Shown here one piece after another: positions 1-8,844 of a stretch of 64,000 bases of DNA (position 1 is its first letter; each line of letters begins with the position of its first letter). Position numbers and translations under genes: made by a program. Location: NCBI RefSeq assembly GCF_023520895.1, contig NZ_CP026029.1, positions 3,162,001 through 3,226,000 of the forward strand. The letters run 5' to 3'. The notes under the pieces were generated by a model. The model saw nothing but the letters and a program-made list of their open reading frames with translations, had not been told where the DNA came from and made no database searches. The DNA comes from Paenibacillus sp. PK3_47 (lineage in GTDB: Bacteria; Bacillota; Bacilli; Paenibacillales; Paenibacillaceae).

Positions 1-2946
1 CAATCCTCGCGGCCGGATGCCGCACTCCGGCGGACGATGACGATTCATCCGAACGGCCTGACCATAGAGGAGTTGCATGAAGGGCATGGACTAAGAACGA
101 AAGTACATTATTTCAACCTGCCGAATGATGATTATGCCGCACTGGTCCGCCGGGTTGAGATTGAGAACACAGGCACTGCAGAGCTTGAGCTGGAGCTGCT
201 TGACGGTCTGCCGGAGATCCTTCCCTTCGGTGTGGCGAACGGCGGTTACAAGGAAATGGGCAACCTGCTGCGCAGCTGGATGGACGTCTACAATCTGGAG
301 AACGGGATTCCCTTCTACAAGCTGCGCTCCAGTACGAACGATGACGCAGAGGTTAGTGAAATTACAAGCGGGCATTTCTATCTTTCCTTTACAGGCGAAG
401 ATGAACAGCTGTCTCCTATCGTAGATTTCGAGCTTATCTTCGGGGGGAATACCTCGCTTGCCTTTCCCGACCGCTTCGCCGAAGTGAGTCTTGCGCAGCT
501 GCTGGAGCAGCCGCAGTATCCGGTAAACAAGGTACCCTGCGGCTTCAGCGGGCTTGCGCGGAGGCTTGCACCAGGAGAGCGGCTTACCGTAAATACGATC
601 ATCGGGCATGTCAGCGACATTGCCAGGATTAACAATAAAGCTGCTGAACTCAGCCGTGATGCCTATATTACAGCCAAAGCCAAGGAGGCGGCCAGCCTGA
701 CCGAAGCGTTGACTGCAGACATCGCTACCCGCACTTCTTCAGAGCTGTTCGATGCTTACTGCCGGCAGTCTTATCTGGACAATTTTCTGCGCGGAGGCTA
801 TCCGTTTATCTTCGATAACGGGGGAGACGGCTTTGTTGTGCATCTCTATTCCCGCAAGCACGGCGATATGGAGCGGGATTACAACTTCTTCTCGCTGGCA
901 CCGGAATATTATTCCCAGGGCAACGGAAACTTCCGCGACATGAATCAGAACCGGCGCAACGATGTGTTCTTCCACCCGCAGGTAGGCAGCTTCAACATCA
1001 GAATGTTCTACAGTCTGATCCAGGCAGACGGTTACAACCCGCTGAGCGTGCAGGGCACCAGCTTTGAGATTGTTCCGGGCAAGGAGGACAGCCTTGCTGC
1101 CTTTATTACTGAAGCTGCAGAAGATCATCAAGAGGAGCTAGGCAGGCTGTGCGCCGCCAAGTTTACGCCCGGCAGGCTGATCAATTACATTGCCGATCAC
1201 AATGTGAAGCTGAATGTAGGAGAGGAACAGTTCCTCAGCGGAGTGCTGGCCCTGTCACAGCAGAATATTGAGGCATCCTTCGGTGAAGGCTTCTGGTCTG
1301 ATCACTGGACATACAATCTGGATCTCGTGGAGGGCTACCTGGAGATTTTCCCGGATAAACTGCAGGAGCTGCTGTTCGGGGATCAGACTTTCACCTTCTA
1401 TGACAGTCCGGCTTATGTGCTGCCGCGCAGTGAGAAGTACGTGCTCAGCAAGGGGAAGGTCCGCCAGTACGGCGCCCTGCTGGAGGATGAAGAGAAGCTG
1501 CACCGGCTGCAGCGCAAAGCGGCTGATACCCATTGGCTGCGCACAGAAGGCGGATTGGGGGAGATCTACCGCACCAGCCTGTTCGTAAAAATGGTGTCTC
1601 TGGCCCTTAACAAATTCGCCACTTTGGATCCATACGGCATGGGTGTAGAGATGGAAGGCAACAAGCCCAGCTGGAATGATGCCATGAACGGGCTGCCGGG
1701 ATTATTCGGCTCCGGCATGAGCGAGACGTTCGAGCTGAAGCGGATGGTGGCCTTTTTGCTGGAAGCGCTGGAGGATAAAGACACGGCTGCCGGAAGTGCG
1801 GCTTTCCCGGTTGAGATGGCCTGGTTCCTGGAGGGTACTCTTGAGGCTGTGAATGCCGTATTGGCAGAGGAAATTTCCCAGTTCCAGTACTGGGATCAGG
1901 TGGCTTCGGCCCGTGAAGCTTACCGGGAGAGCGTACGCTTCGGAATCAGCGGGGAAGAGCGGGAGGTAGCCTTTACCTTGATCCGTGATGCGCTGGGCAA
2001 ATTTATGGTGAAGCTGGATCAGGGCATCAGCAGGGCTGTTGAACTGGGCGGTGGCCTGACCCCGACTTATTTCCGCTTTGAAGCGGTGTCCTTCGAGCCG
2101 GTTACAGATGATGCAGGGAAGCCGCTCATCAGCGGCTACGGTCTTCCGAAAGCGAAAGTGCTGGAGTTCAGGGCTTATGCGCTGCCTTACTTCCTGGAGG
2201 GGCCGGCCCGCTGGCTGAAGACGCTGGAGAGCACTGATCAGGCAAGGGAAATCTATACCCGGGTGAAGTCAACAGAGCTGTTCGACCGCGTCACTTCGAT
2301 GTACCGGACCTCGGTTTCGCTTGAGGAGGAGTCGCATGAAATCGGGCGGATCCGGGCGTTTACTCCCGGCTGGCAGGAACGGGAGTCCAACTTCCTTCAT
2401 ATGTCCTACAAGTATCTGCTGGCGCTTTTGAAATCAGGATTATATGAGGAATTCTTCAGCGAGATGCGGACCTCGCTCATTCCGTTCCTGGACCCGGCTG
2501 TATACGGACGCAGCACCTTGGAGAATTCCTCGTTTATTTCAACAGGAGGAAATCCGGACCCGCATACGCATGGCCGGGGCTTCGTAGCCAGACTCAGCGG
2601 GTCTACCGCAGAATTCCTCAGCATGTGGAAAACAATGATGGCCGGAAGCACGCTTTTCTCGGTAGAGCAGGAGGAGCTGACGCTGACGCTGTCACCAGCG
2701 CTGCCGGGCTGGCTGTTCGATGAACAGGGCACGCTGTCATTCACTTTCCTCGGGGGCACCGAAGTCACTTACCATAATCCGCGGCGTGCCGATACCTTTG
2801 GTGCTGATCCGGTGGTTATTACCCATCTGACCCTGGTCTACCGGGATGGTACTGCCGGGGAGATTGCCGGCCGTCAGCTGCGGGGGGCGGAGGCGGAAAG
2901 GCTCCGCAGGGGCGAAGTGGCCTCCATTCTTGCGGTTATGGCATAG
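1..2946 (+). CDS. Cellobiose phosphorylase-like glycoside phosphorylase/hydrolase (5' partial)
   Basis: The frame is open from base 1 and the first ATG is at 37, so the true start probably lies outside the window. At least 969 residues are present. The N-terminal part is beta-rich (sugar-enzyme sandwich type). The C-terminal half carries helix-rich blocks, including WNDAMNGLPGLFG around nt 1672-1710, which resembles the W-N-D motif of the (alpha/alpha)6 barrel in GH94-type phosphorylases. No signal peptide can be judged because the start is missing. It precedes a sugar importer on the same strand, so a cytoplasmic role in splitting an imported oligosaccharide is inferred. A strong terminator follows at once, so it is transcribed separately from the importer. 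The exact substrate cannot be read from the sequence, and a non-phosphorolytic hydrolase is the main alternative. Confidence 0.55.
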   Translation, partial: QSSRPDAALRRTMTIHPNGLTIEELHEGHGLRTKVHYFNLPNDDYAALVRRVEIENTGTAELELELLDGLPEILPFGVANGGYKEMGNLLRSWMDVYNLENGIPFYKLRSSTNDDAEVSEITSGHFYLSFTGEDEQLSPIVDFELIFGGNTSLAFPDRFAEVSLAQLLEQPQYPVNKVPCGFSGLARRLAPGERLTVNTIIGHVSDIARINNKAAELSRDAYITAKAKEAASLTEALTADIATRTSSELFDAYCRQSYLDNFLRGGYPFIFDNGGDGFVVHLYSRKHGDMERDYNFFSLAPEYYSQGNGNFRDMNQNRRNDVFFHPQVGSFNIRMFYSLIQADGYNPLSVQGTSFEIVPGKEDSLAAFITEAAEDHQEELGRLCAAKFTPGRLINYIADHNVKLNVGEEQFLSGVLALSQQNIEASFGEGFWSDHWTYNLDLVEGYLEIFPDKLQELLFGDQTFTFYDSPAYVLPRSEKYVLSKGKVRQYGALLEDEEKLHRLQRKAADTHWLRTEGGLGEIYRTSLFVKMVSLALNKFATLDPYGMGVEMEGNKPSWNDAMNGLPGLFGSGMSETFELKRMVAFLLEALEDKDTAAGSAAFPVEMAWFLEGTLEAVNAVLAEEISQFQYWDQVASAREAYRESVRFGISGEEREVAFTLIRDALGKFMVKLDQGISRAVELGGGLTPTYFRFEAVSFEPVTDDAGKPLISGYGLPKAKVLEFRAYALPYFLEGPARWLKTLESTDQAREIYTRVKSTELFDRVTSMYRTSVSLEEESHEIGRIRAFTPGWQERESNFLHMSYKYLLALLKSGLYEEFFSEMRTSLIPFLDPAVYGRSTLENSSFISTGGNPDPHTHGRGFVARLSGSTAEFLSMWKTMMAGSTLFSVEQEELTLTLSPALPGWLFDEQGTLSFTFLGGTEVTYHNPRRADTFGADPVVITHLTLVYRDGTAGEIAGRQLRGAEAERLRRGEVASILAVMA

Positions 2947-2973
2947 ACAGACCATCAGCTTGACAGACGGCTT

Positions 2974-3001
2974 AGGGGACGGCCTGTCCCCTTTCTTTTT
3001 T
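2974..3001 (+). terminator. Intrinsic terminator after the phosphorylase-like gene
   Basis: AGGGGAC (2974-2980) pairs with GTCCCCT (2986-2992) across a 5-base loop, followed by TTCTTTTTT. It separates the first gene from the importer operon. Confidence 0.85.
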
Positions 3002-3083
3002 ACAGCCGAAAAATGAGCCCCCAAATACGAAATCTGAACCCTAGCGCAAATACGCCAACCCAACTACAATAAATACATAGAGC

Positions 3084-3097
3084 TGAAAGCGCTTTAC
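3084..3097 (+). promoter_or_regulatory. cre-like catabolite operator before the importer
   Basis: TGAAAGCGCTTTAC is a near-palindrome around a central CG. It differs from an ideal CcpA site (TGAAAGCGCTTTCA) only at the last two bases. It lies about 35 bp before the first permease start and just downstream of a TACAAT (3065-3070) that could be a -10 box, a position suited to repression by roadblock. Binding of CcpA is inferred. Confidence 0.45.
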
Positions 3098-3130
3098 ACA
3101 TAAAAACAGATAGGTATTCTGGAGGTCCAT

Positions 3131-4123
3131 ATGATGGAGAAAAAAAGAAATGCCGATGTAAATCCGGTCCTGATACCGCCGCTTCCGCCCGTAATCGAAA
3201 CCGGTAAAGTTAACAAAAGCCCGCTCTGGAAAAGGCTTCTGGCTCAGAAGCATTTGCAGACCATGGCACTGCTCGGCGTGGTGTGGATGATTATTTTCAA
3301 CTACATTCCGATGTACGGGCTGATCATTTCCTTCAAGGATTACAACATCGTCAAATCGATTGCCGAAGCGCCGTGGGTCGGACTTGAGCATTTCAGAGAA
3401 TTTCTGGATGACGACGATCTGCCGAATGTAATCAAGAATACGCTCGGCATCAGCCTAATCAAGCTGCTGGTCGGATTTCCGCTGCCGATCATCTTTGCAC
3501 TCTTTCTTAATGAGGTCCGTTCCCTCCGCTACAAAAAGGCGATCCAGACAATCTCCTACCTGCCGCACTTTCTGTCATGGGTAGTCCTGGGCGGGATCCT
3601 GGCGACTTGGCTGGCCGATGTGGGGATTATCAACAACATTCTGCTGGCGCTCAACGTCATTGACAAGCCGATTACTTATCTGGCAGAACCCAGCTATTTC
3701 TGGACGATCATCATTACCTCCGACATCTGGAAGGAGCTCGGCTGGTCGGCCATTATCTATCTGGCGGCAATCGCCGGAGTATCGCCGGAGATGTATGAAG
3801 CGGCTACAATTGATGGAGCCGGACGTTTTCAGAAAATGTGGTATGTCACACTGCCGTCGATCCGCTCAACCATCAGCATTCTGTTTATTCTTGCAGTCAG
3901 CGGTGTGCTCAATTCCAACTTCGACCAGATCCTGGTTCTGCGGAATTCACTTAACGACAGTGCAAGTAATGTTATCGATTACTATATCTACTATACAGGG
4001 ATTGTCTCCAACCGCTTCTCCTATTCTGCGGCGGTCACCTTGATAAAGGCAGTCATCGCACTGATTCTGCTGCTGATTGCCAACCAGGTATCCAAAAAAA
4101 TCAACGACACGTCGCTGTTCTAG
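3131..4123 (+). CDS. lplB: Sugar ABC transporter permease, LplB family
   Basis: A 330-residue integral membrane protein with about six hydrophobic helices after a charged 35-residue N-terminus. The binding-protein-dependent permease loop EAATIDGAG lies near residue 223 and is where the ATPase subunit docks. The family imports complex oligosaccharides together with a second permease and a large lipoprotein, both encoded next. GGAGG at 3121 precedes the ATG. No ATPase gene is nearby, so it probably shares a general MsmX-type ATPase encoded elsewhere, as is usual for this family. Substrate unknown. Confidence 0.9.
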   Translation: MMEKKRNADVNPVLIPPLPPVIETGKVNKSPLWKRLLAQKHLQTMALLGVVWMIIFNYIPMYGLIISFKDYNIVKSIAEAPWVGLEHFREFLDDDDLPNVIKNTLGISLIKLLVGFPLPIIFALFLNEVRSLRYKKAIQTISYLPHFLSWVVLGGILATWLADVGIINNILLALNVIDKPITYLAEPSYFWTIIITSDIWKELGWSAIIYLAAIAGVSPEMYEAATIDGAGRFQKMWYVTLPSIRSTISILFILAVSGVLNSNFDQILVLRNSLNDSASNVIDYYIYYTGIVSNRFSYSAAVTLIKAVIALILLLIANQVSKKINDTSLF

Positions 4124-4142
4124 AAGAAGGAGGATCTAAATC

Positions 4143-5033
4143 ATGTTTTCTCTCAAACGCAAAACCTTAGGCGAGGCTGTATTCGACACCGTCAACAATC
4201 TGATCATGCTGTGCATCTGCTTTATCACTCTCTACCCGATCTGGTATGTGCTGGTTAATGCCTTCAACGACGGGAACGACGCCATGCTGGGCGGAATTTA
4301 CTGGTGGCCCCGGATGTTCAGTCTGGAAAACTTCGACGCGGTATTCGCCAGTCCCGGCATTATGACGGCGATGGGTATTACAGTAGCCAAGACAGTGATC
4401 GGCGTGGTCGTTCACGTGTTCTTCACGGCGATGGTAGCTTACGCGCTGTCCCGCAAAGGCCTGATCGGCGGCAAATTCTACATTCTTCTCGGTACGATTA
4501 CACTGTTCTTCAACGGGGGACTGATTCCGACCTTCCTGCTGAACCGGGATCTTCACCTGCTGGATAACTTCCTGGTCTATATTATTCCTGTAATGTTCAG
4601 CTTCTTTGACCTTATTATCTTCATGACCTTCTTCCGGGAAATTCCGGATGGGCTTGAGGAAGCGGCGCGGATTGACGGTGCCAATGACTGGTCGATTCTG
4701 CTGCGGGTGGTGCTTCCGGTATCGATGCCGGTCATTGCGACCATCGCCCTGTTCCACGGGGTGTACCAGTGGAATGACTATTTTGCAGGTATCATCTACA
4801 TCAACAACCCGGATCTGCAGCCGATCCAGACTTATCTGTTCCGTGTGGTGGCCCAGTCCAGCTCCAACCAGATGATGGTCGCTGTGCAGGGCAGCGCTGC
4901 TACAAGAACCGTAACTTCCCAGTCCATCAAGCTCGCAACCATGGTTGTCACCACGCTGCCGATTGTCTTTGTCTATCCGTTCCTGCAGCGCTATTTCGTT
5001 AAAGGCATGATGATCGGTTCCATCAAAGGCTGA
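4143..5033 (+). CDS. Sugar ABC transporter permease, YtcP/LplC family
   Basis: A 296-residue membrane protein with the permease signature EEAARIDGAN near residue 172. It is the second half of the permease heterodimer. It starts 19 bp after the LplB-type gene with an AAGGAGG ribosome site, so the two are co-translated. The C-terminal RYFVKGMMIGSIKG is typical of this carbohydrate-uptake subfamily. Together with the downstream lipoprotein it forms the import complex in the cytoplasmic membrane. Confidence 0.9.
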   Translation: MFSLKRKTLGEAVFDTVNNLIMLCICFITLYPIWYVLVNAFNDGNDAMLGGIYWWPRMFSLENFDAVFASPGIMTAMGITVAKTVIGVVVHVFFTAMVAYALSRKGLIGGKFYILLGTITLFFNGGLIPTFLLNRDLHLLDNFLVYIIPVMFSFFDLIIFMTFFREIPDGLEEAARIDGANDWSILLRVVLPVSMPVIATIALFHGVYQWNDYFAGIIYINNPDLQPIQTYLFRVVAQSSSNQMMVAVQGSAATRTVTSQSIKLATMVVTTLPIVFVYPFLQRYFVKGMMIGSIKG

Positions 5034-5139
5034 TCAGCGGCCGTATTACACCGGTAACTCCTCCGGCATCCGCATTCTGCGGACCCGGGGTTGAGCTTAT
5101 AACTAAATTCATAACATTTTAGAAAAGGGGTAAATAAGC

Positions 5140-6837
5140 ATGGGCATGAAACGCAAGCCAAAATCCATGGTGCTGCTCTTGAGCCTGATTCTGGCATTAT
5201 CGGCAACAGGCTGTGGAAATGGTAACAATGCCGGTAACAATGCCAAGGAAAACACGGGGAACAGTACGAACACAGCAGCAACAGAAAAGCCTGCTGCTGA
5301 GGCGACTGCTGCACCGGTATCCGCAGATGAGCCGGGCTGGAAAAGCGATACTTCACCAATCACCTTCGACTGGTATTTGAACTTCTCCTGGTTCCCTAAT
5401 AAATGGGGCGTAGACCCGACCTCGCAGTATGTAACGAAAAAGACAGGGGTTAATATCAACTTTATCGTTCCTGCGGGCAATGAGAATGAAAAGCTGAACA
5501 CCATGATTGCTTCCGGCCAGCTGCCTGATTTCATTACACTGGGCTACTGGGAAGATGCCATCAAGAAAATGATTGAGGGCGAAATGGTGCTTCCGCTCAA
5601 CAAGCTGGCAGATGAATATGATCCGTACTTCTACAAGGTTTCCGATAAAGATAAGCTCGGCTGGTATACTCAACCGGACGGCAATGTATACGGTTATCCG
5701 AACTCTTCCTCTTCACCTGCCGATTATGAAAAATATGGCGAAAACTATGTATCCAACCAGACCTTCGTAGTGCGCAAAGATATTTATGAAGCGATCGGCA
5801 GCCCGGATATGCGCACACCGGAAGGCTTCCTGAACGCACTGAAGATGGCACAGGAGAAATTCCCGCAGGTTAACGGCCAGCCGCTGATCCCGCTCGGCCT
5901 GCATGAATTTACTGAGAACGGCAACGACTCCCTGGAAGGCTACCTGCAGAACTTCCTGGCGATTCCTTGGGAAAAGGACGGTAAAGTGTATGAGCGCGAA
6001 ACCGATCCTGAGTACATCCGCTGGATGAAGACGCTCCGCCAGGCCAACCAGGACGGACTGCTGGCTAAGGATATTTTCATCGACAAACGGGCTCAAATGG
6101 AAGAAAAAATCGCTCAAGGCCGCTACTTTGCCATGCTGTACCAGCGTACAGACTTTGCTTCCCAGCTTGGAACGATCTTCCAGAAAAATCCTGAGCAGAC
6201 CTACATTGCTGTAGACGGTCCTTCCAATACTGCACTGGATCAGCCTACGCTGAACGGTCCCGGGATCTCCGGCTGGACGGTGACCCTGATCTCCAAGAAT
6301 GTAAAGGATAAAGCACGCGCCATCAAATTCCTCAGCTATCTGAACAGTGAAGAAGGAAATAAAGATTTGTATCTGGGTGAAAAAGGCGTCAGCTATGATA
6401 CAATTGACGGAAAAGACCAGTTCCTTCCTGAGGCATTCGAGCTGATGAACAGTGACCGTGCGGCATTCGATAAGCAATATGGCTCCTCTTTCACCTTCTG
6501 GATGATGCAGAACACGAACATCACCGATCAATGGGCGCCTAAATCGGTAGAACCGTTCAAGCAGCTGGAAGACTGGACCCGCGGTAAGGCGATCAACACC
6601 TCCGAGTTCCAGCTGATTGACCCTACCGGCAACTCGCCGGAAGGCATTATTGCTACTGAGCTGAAAAGACTCCGCGGCAAAACGATGCCGAAGCTGCTGA
6701 TGGCCTCCTCCGATGCTGAATTCGACGAAATCTGGAATGATTATCTCGCGAAGAAGGAGAAAGAAGGCTTTGCCACCTTCGATGCCTACAGACAGGGCAA
6801 ATATGAGGAGAACAAAAAGAAACTCGGTATGGAATAG
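5140..6837 (+). CDS. Extracellular solute-binding lipoprotein of the sugar importer
   Basis: 565 residues. The signal peptide ends in a lipobox (ALSATGC) near residue 24, so the protein is lipid-anchored outside the membrane. A low-complexity Asn/Ala/Thr linker of about 35 residues follows, then an extracellular solute-binding fold with long length typical of the LplA group. It lies 106 bp after the second permease without a clear terminator between, so it is part of the same operon, and a hairpin terminator follows it. The lipoprotein captures the oligosaccharide for LplB/YtcP. Ligand specificity cannot be read off. Confidence 0.88.
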   Translation: MGMKRKPKSMVLLLSLILALSATGCGNGNNAGNNAKENTGNSTNTAATEKPAAEATAAPVSADEPGWKSDTSPITFDWYLNFSWFPNKWGVDPTSQYVTKKTGVNINFIVPAGNENEKLNTMIASGQLPDFITLGYWEDAIKKMIEGEMVLPLNKLADEYDPYFYKVSDKDKLGWYTQPDGNVYGYPNSSSSPADYEKYGENYVSNQTFVVRKDIYEAIGSPDMRTPEGFLNALKMAQEKFPQVNGQPLIPLGLHEFTENGNDSLEGYLQNFLAIPWEKDGKVYERETDPEYIRWMKTLRQANQDGLLAKDIFIDKRAQMEEKIAQGRYFAMLYQRTDFASQLGTIFQKNPEQTYIAVDGPSNTALDQPTLNGPGISGWTVTLISKNVKDKARAIKFLSYLNSEEGNKDLYLGEKGVSYDTIDGKDQFLPEAFELMNSDRAAFDKQYGSSFTFWMMQNTNITDQWAPKSVEPFKQLEDWTRGKAINTSEFQLIDPTGNSPEGIIATELKRLRGKTMPKLLMASSDAEFDEIWNDYLAKKEKEGFATFDAYRQGKYEENKKKLGME

Positions 6838-6848
6838 TATCAATTAAG

Positions 6849-6886
6849 ACCCAATGGCCCGCTGACCGCGGGCTTTTGGGTTGTTT
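6849..6886 (+). terminator. Intrinsic terminator of the importer operon
   Basis: GCCCGC (6857-6862) pairs with GCGGGC (6868-6873). An outer CCCAA/TTGGG extends the stem, and TTGTTTG follows. Confidence 0.7.
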
Positions 6887-6945
6887 GCTGCAAATCTAGA
6901 GATTTACATGTTCTACGCAATAACGCAGGTAACGGGAGAGTGCGT

Positions 6946-8844
6946 ATGCATAAACGGATTAAAGAGCTTTGGAGTTCCTTCAGCTACTGGTGGGGGCGCA
7001 GATCGCTGCAGAGCAGGCTGGTTGCCGCGTATATTTTTATTATTCTGGGCCCCAGCCTGCTGGTCTCCGTGTACTCCTTCAGAACGATCAACAATACGTA
7101 TGTCCGCGATGCGGTGGACAAGAATGATTACCTGCTGCAGATGGAGAAGCTGCATATCGTTAACCAGATTGAAGTGATGGAGCGGGCAGCCCAGATCGCG
7201 GATTCTGACAAGGATGTGAAAAGCTATCTGTCCAACGGAAGTGCCATGACGCTGGGGGAGCTTGTGGATTTTAATACATCTACGTTTATCAACCTGAGCC
7301 GCATCCAGCTGAACAATCCGGGCATTGAGCATCTGCGGCTGTACTCGAACAACGAGAGCATGTATGAGATCTGGCCGATTATTCTGCGTGAAGACCGGGT
7401 GTACAAGGAGCCGTGGTATCAGGAAGCGCTGAAGCTTGAAGGCCGGGAGCTGTGGGTATTCCAGAACAATGACCCGGATGTGATGCAGCGCTACGTAAAC
7501 CTGATGACGGAGGGGCAGCCCAAGGTGTCGCTCCTCCGTGCCATCAGCATTCCTGCAGGGCATCATGTCGGTATGATCCAGGTTGATATGATGCTGAACA
7601 ATTTTACTCCCAAAACCTACACTGAGGTACGGGACAACCAGTCCCAGATGTTCATTGCCGATTCCGGAATGCGGCTGTTTACGCGTACGGATCAATCGTT
7701 TACGGAAGAATACAAAAATTTGGAGCATGCGATTGATGAACGGCTGCAGCACTACCGGGACACCGGGCAATGGAATATCCATTACAAAGAAAACGGCAAC
7801 TCTTTCCTGCTGATTCATACACCGCTGGAGCGGATTGGTGCTTCGCTGATCAATGTGGTATCCATGGAGGATGTGATGAAGCATATCTCCCAGACCCGCA
7901 ATCTGCTGATTGGCGCCAATATCGGCTTTATTTTTCTGGTGACTGCCATTGCTTATGTAATGAATGCTTTTATCCTGAAAAATCTGCGTCATTTGACCGA
8001 AACGATGAAAAAGGTGCGTAAAGGTGAGACCTATACGGGAATTACGATCCGCGGCGGCGGCGAGGTCGGCGAACTGGCACATCACTTCTCCAAGCTGATG
8101 AACACGGTGAATACACTGGTCGCCCAGGCTGTACACAAGCAGGCGCTGTCCAAGGAGGCTGAGCTGCGCACGCTGCACAACCAGATCGATGCCCATTTTC
8201 TCTACAATACGCTGGAGAATATCAAAATGCTGGCAGAGATTGAGAACCAGCGGGAAATTTCGGATGCCCTGACCTCGCTTGGCGGCATGATGCGCTACAA
8301 CTTCAAATGGTCAGGCGAATATGTGAAGCTGCGCGATGAAATCCGCCATATCCAGAACTATATTGAAGTCATGAACATCCGTTTCGATCATATCATTGGG
8401 CTGGAGCTGAATATCGAGAACGCCTACCTGGAACTGGAGGTGCTGAAAATGTCGCTGCAGCCCATCGTGGAGAACAGTGTAAAGCATGCCTGGAGCGCAG
8501 ACCGTGAAGAACGGGCCGACCGGCTCATCCGGATCGATGTATATGAAGCAGAAGGGGACATCTTTATTGCGCTGCGCGACAATGGGTACGGGCTGACCCC
8601 GGAGCGTCTCAAGACACTGCATGAGGCCATCTATGCCAAAGAGGAGGAGTCTGCGGCAGAGGCTTCCGGGTCCGGTACCGGCGGCTTTAAGAGCGGCGGT
8701 ATCGGCCTGAGGAATGTACATCAGCGTCTGCAGCTGTTTTACGGCGAGGCGTACGGGCTGGAAGTGCACAGTGAAGCAGGCCAATGGACAACTGTGCTGA
8801 TCACGCTGCCGAAAGTTCTTTTGATGGGGGATAAACGGGCATGA
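6946..8844 (+). CDS. Sensor histidine kinase, YesM/LytS family
   Basis: 632 residues. A GTG at 6940 is also in frame, but GGGAG (6934-6938) abuts it and sits 7 bases before the ATG at 6946, so the ATG is preferred. Layout: first membrane helix near residues 26-48, an extracellular sensor of about 270 residues, a second helix near 322-345, a HAMP linker, then the YesM-type kinase core with the phosphoacceptor in DAHFLYNTLENI (His about 417) and a GHKL ATPase (DNGYGL, GIGLRNV). It overlaps the response regulator by ATGA. Given the neighbouring importer it probably senses an extracellular sugar or sugar-loaded binding protein and turns on this locus. Confidence 0.9.
   Translation: MHKRIKELWSSFSYWWGRRSLQSRLVAAYIFIILGPSLLVSVYSFRTINNTYVRDAVDKNDYLLQMEKLHIVNQIEVMERAAQIADSDKDVKSYLSNGSAMTLGELVDFNTSTFINLSRIQLNNPGIEHLRLYSNNESMYEIWPIILREDRVYKEPWYQEALKLEGRELWVFQNNDPDVMQRYVNLMTEGQPKVSLLRAISIPAGHHVGMIQVDMMLNNFTPKTYTEVRDNQSQMFIADSGMRLFTRTDQSFTEEYKNLEHAIDERLQHYRDTGQWNIHYKENGNSFLLIHTPLERIGASLINVVSMEDVMKHISQTRNLLIGANIGFIFLVTAIAYVMNAFILKNLRHLTETMKKVRKGETYTGITIRGGGEVGELAHHFSKLMNTVNTLVAQAVHKQALSKEAELRTLHNQIDAHFLYNTLENIKMLAEIENQREISDALTSLGGMMRYNFKWSGEYVKLRDEIRHIQNYIEVMNIRFDHIIGLELNIENAYLELEVLKMSLQPIVENSVKHAWSADREERADRLIRIDVYEAEGDIFIALRDNGYGLTPERLKTLHEAIYAKEEESAAEASGSGTGGFKSGGIGLRNVHQRLQLFYGEAYGLEVHSEAGQWTTVLITLPKVLLMGDKRA

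Noticed and set aside
5713..6843. 376-residue minus-strand frame opposite the solute-binding gene
   Set aside because: Antisense shadow of a well-supported gene.
6913..8196. 427-residue minus-strand frame opposite the sensor kinase
   Set aside because: Antisense shadow; composition is a mirror of the kinase codons.
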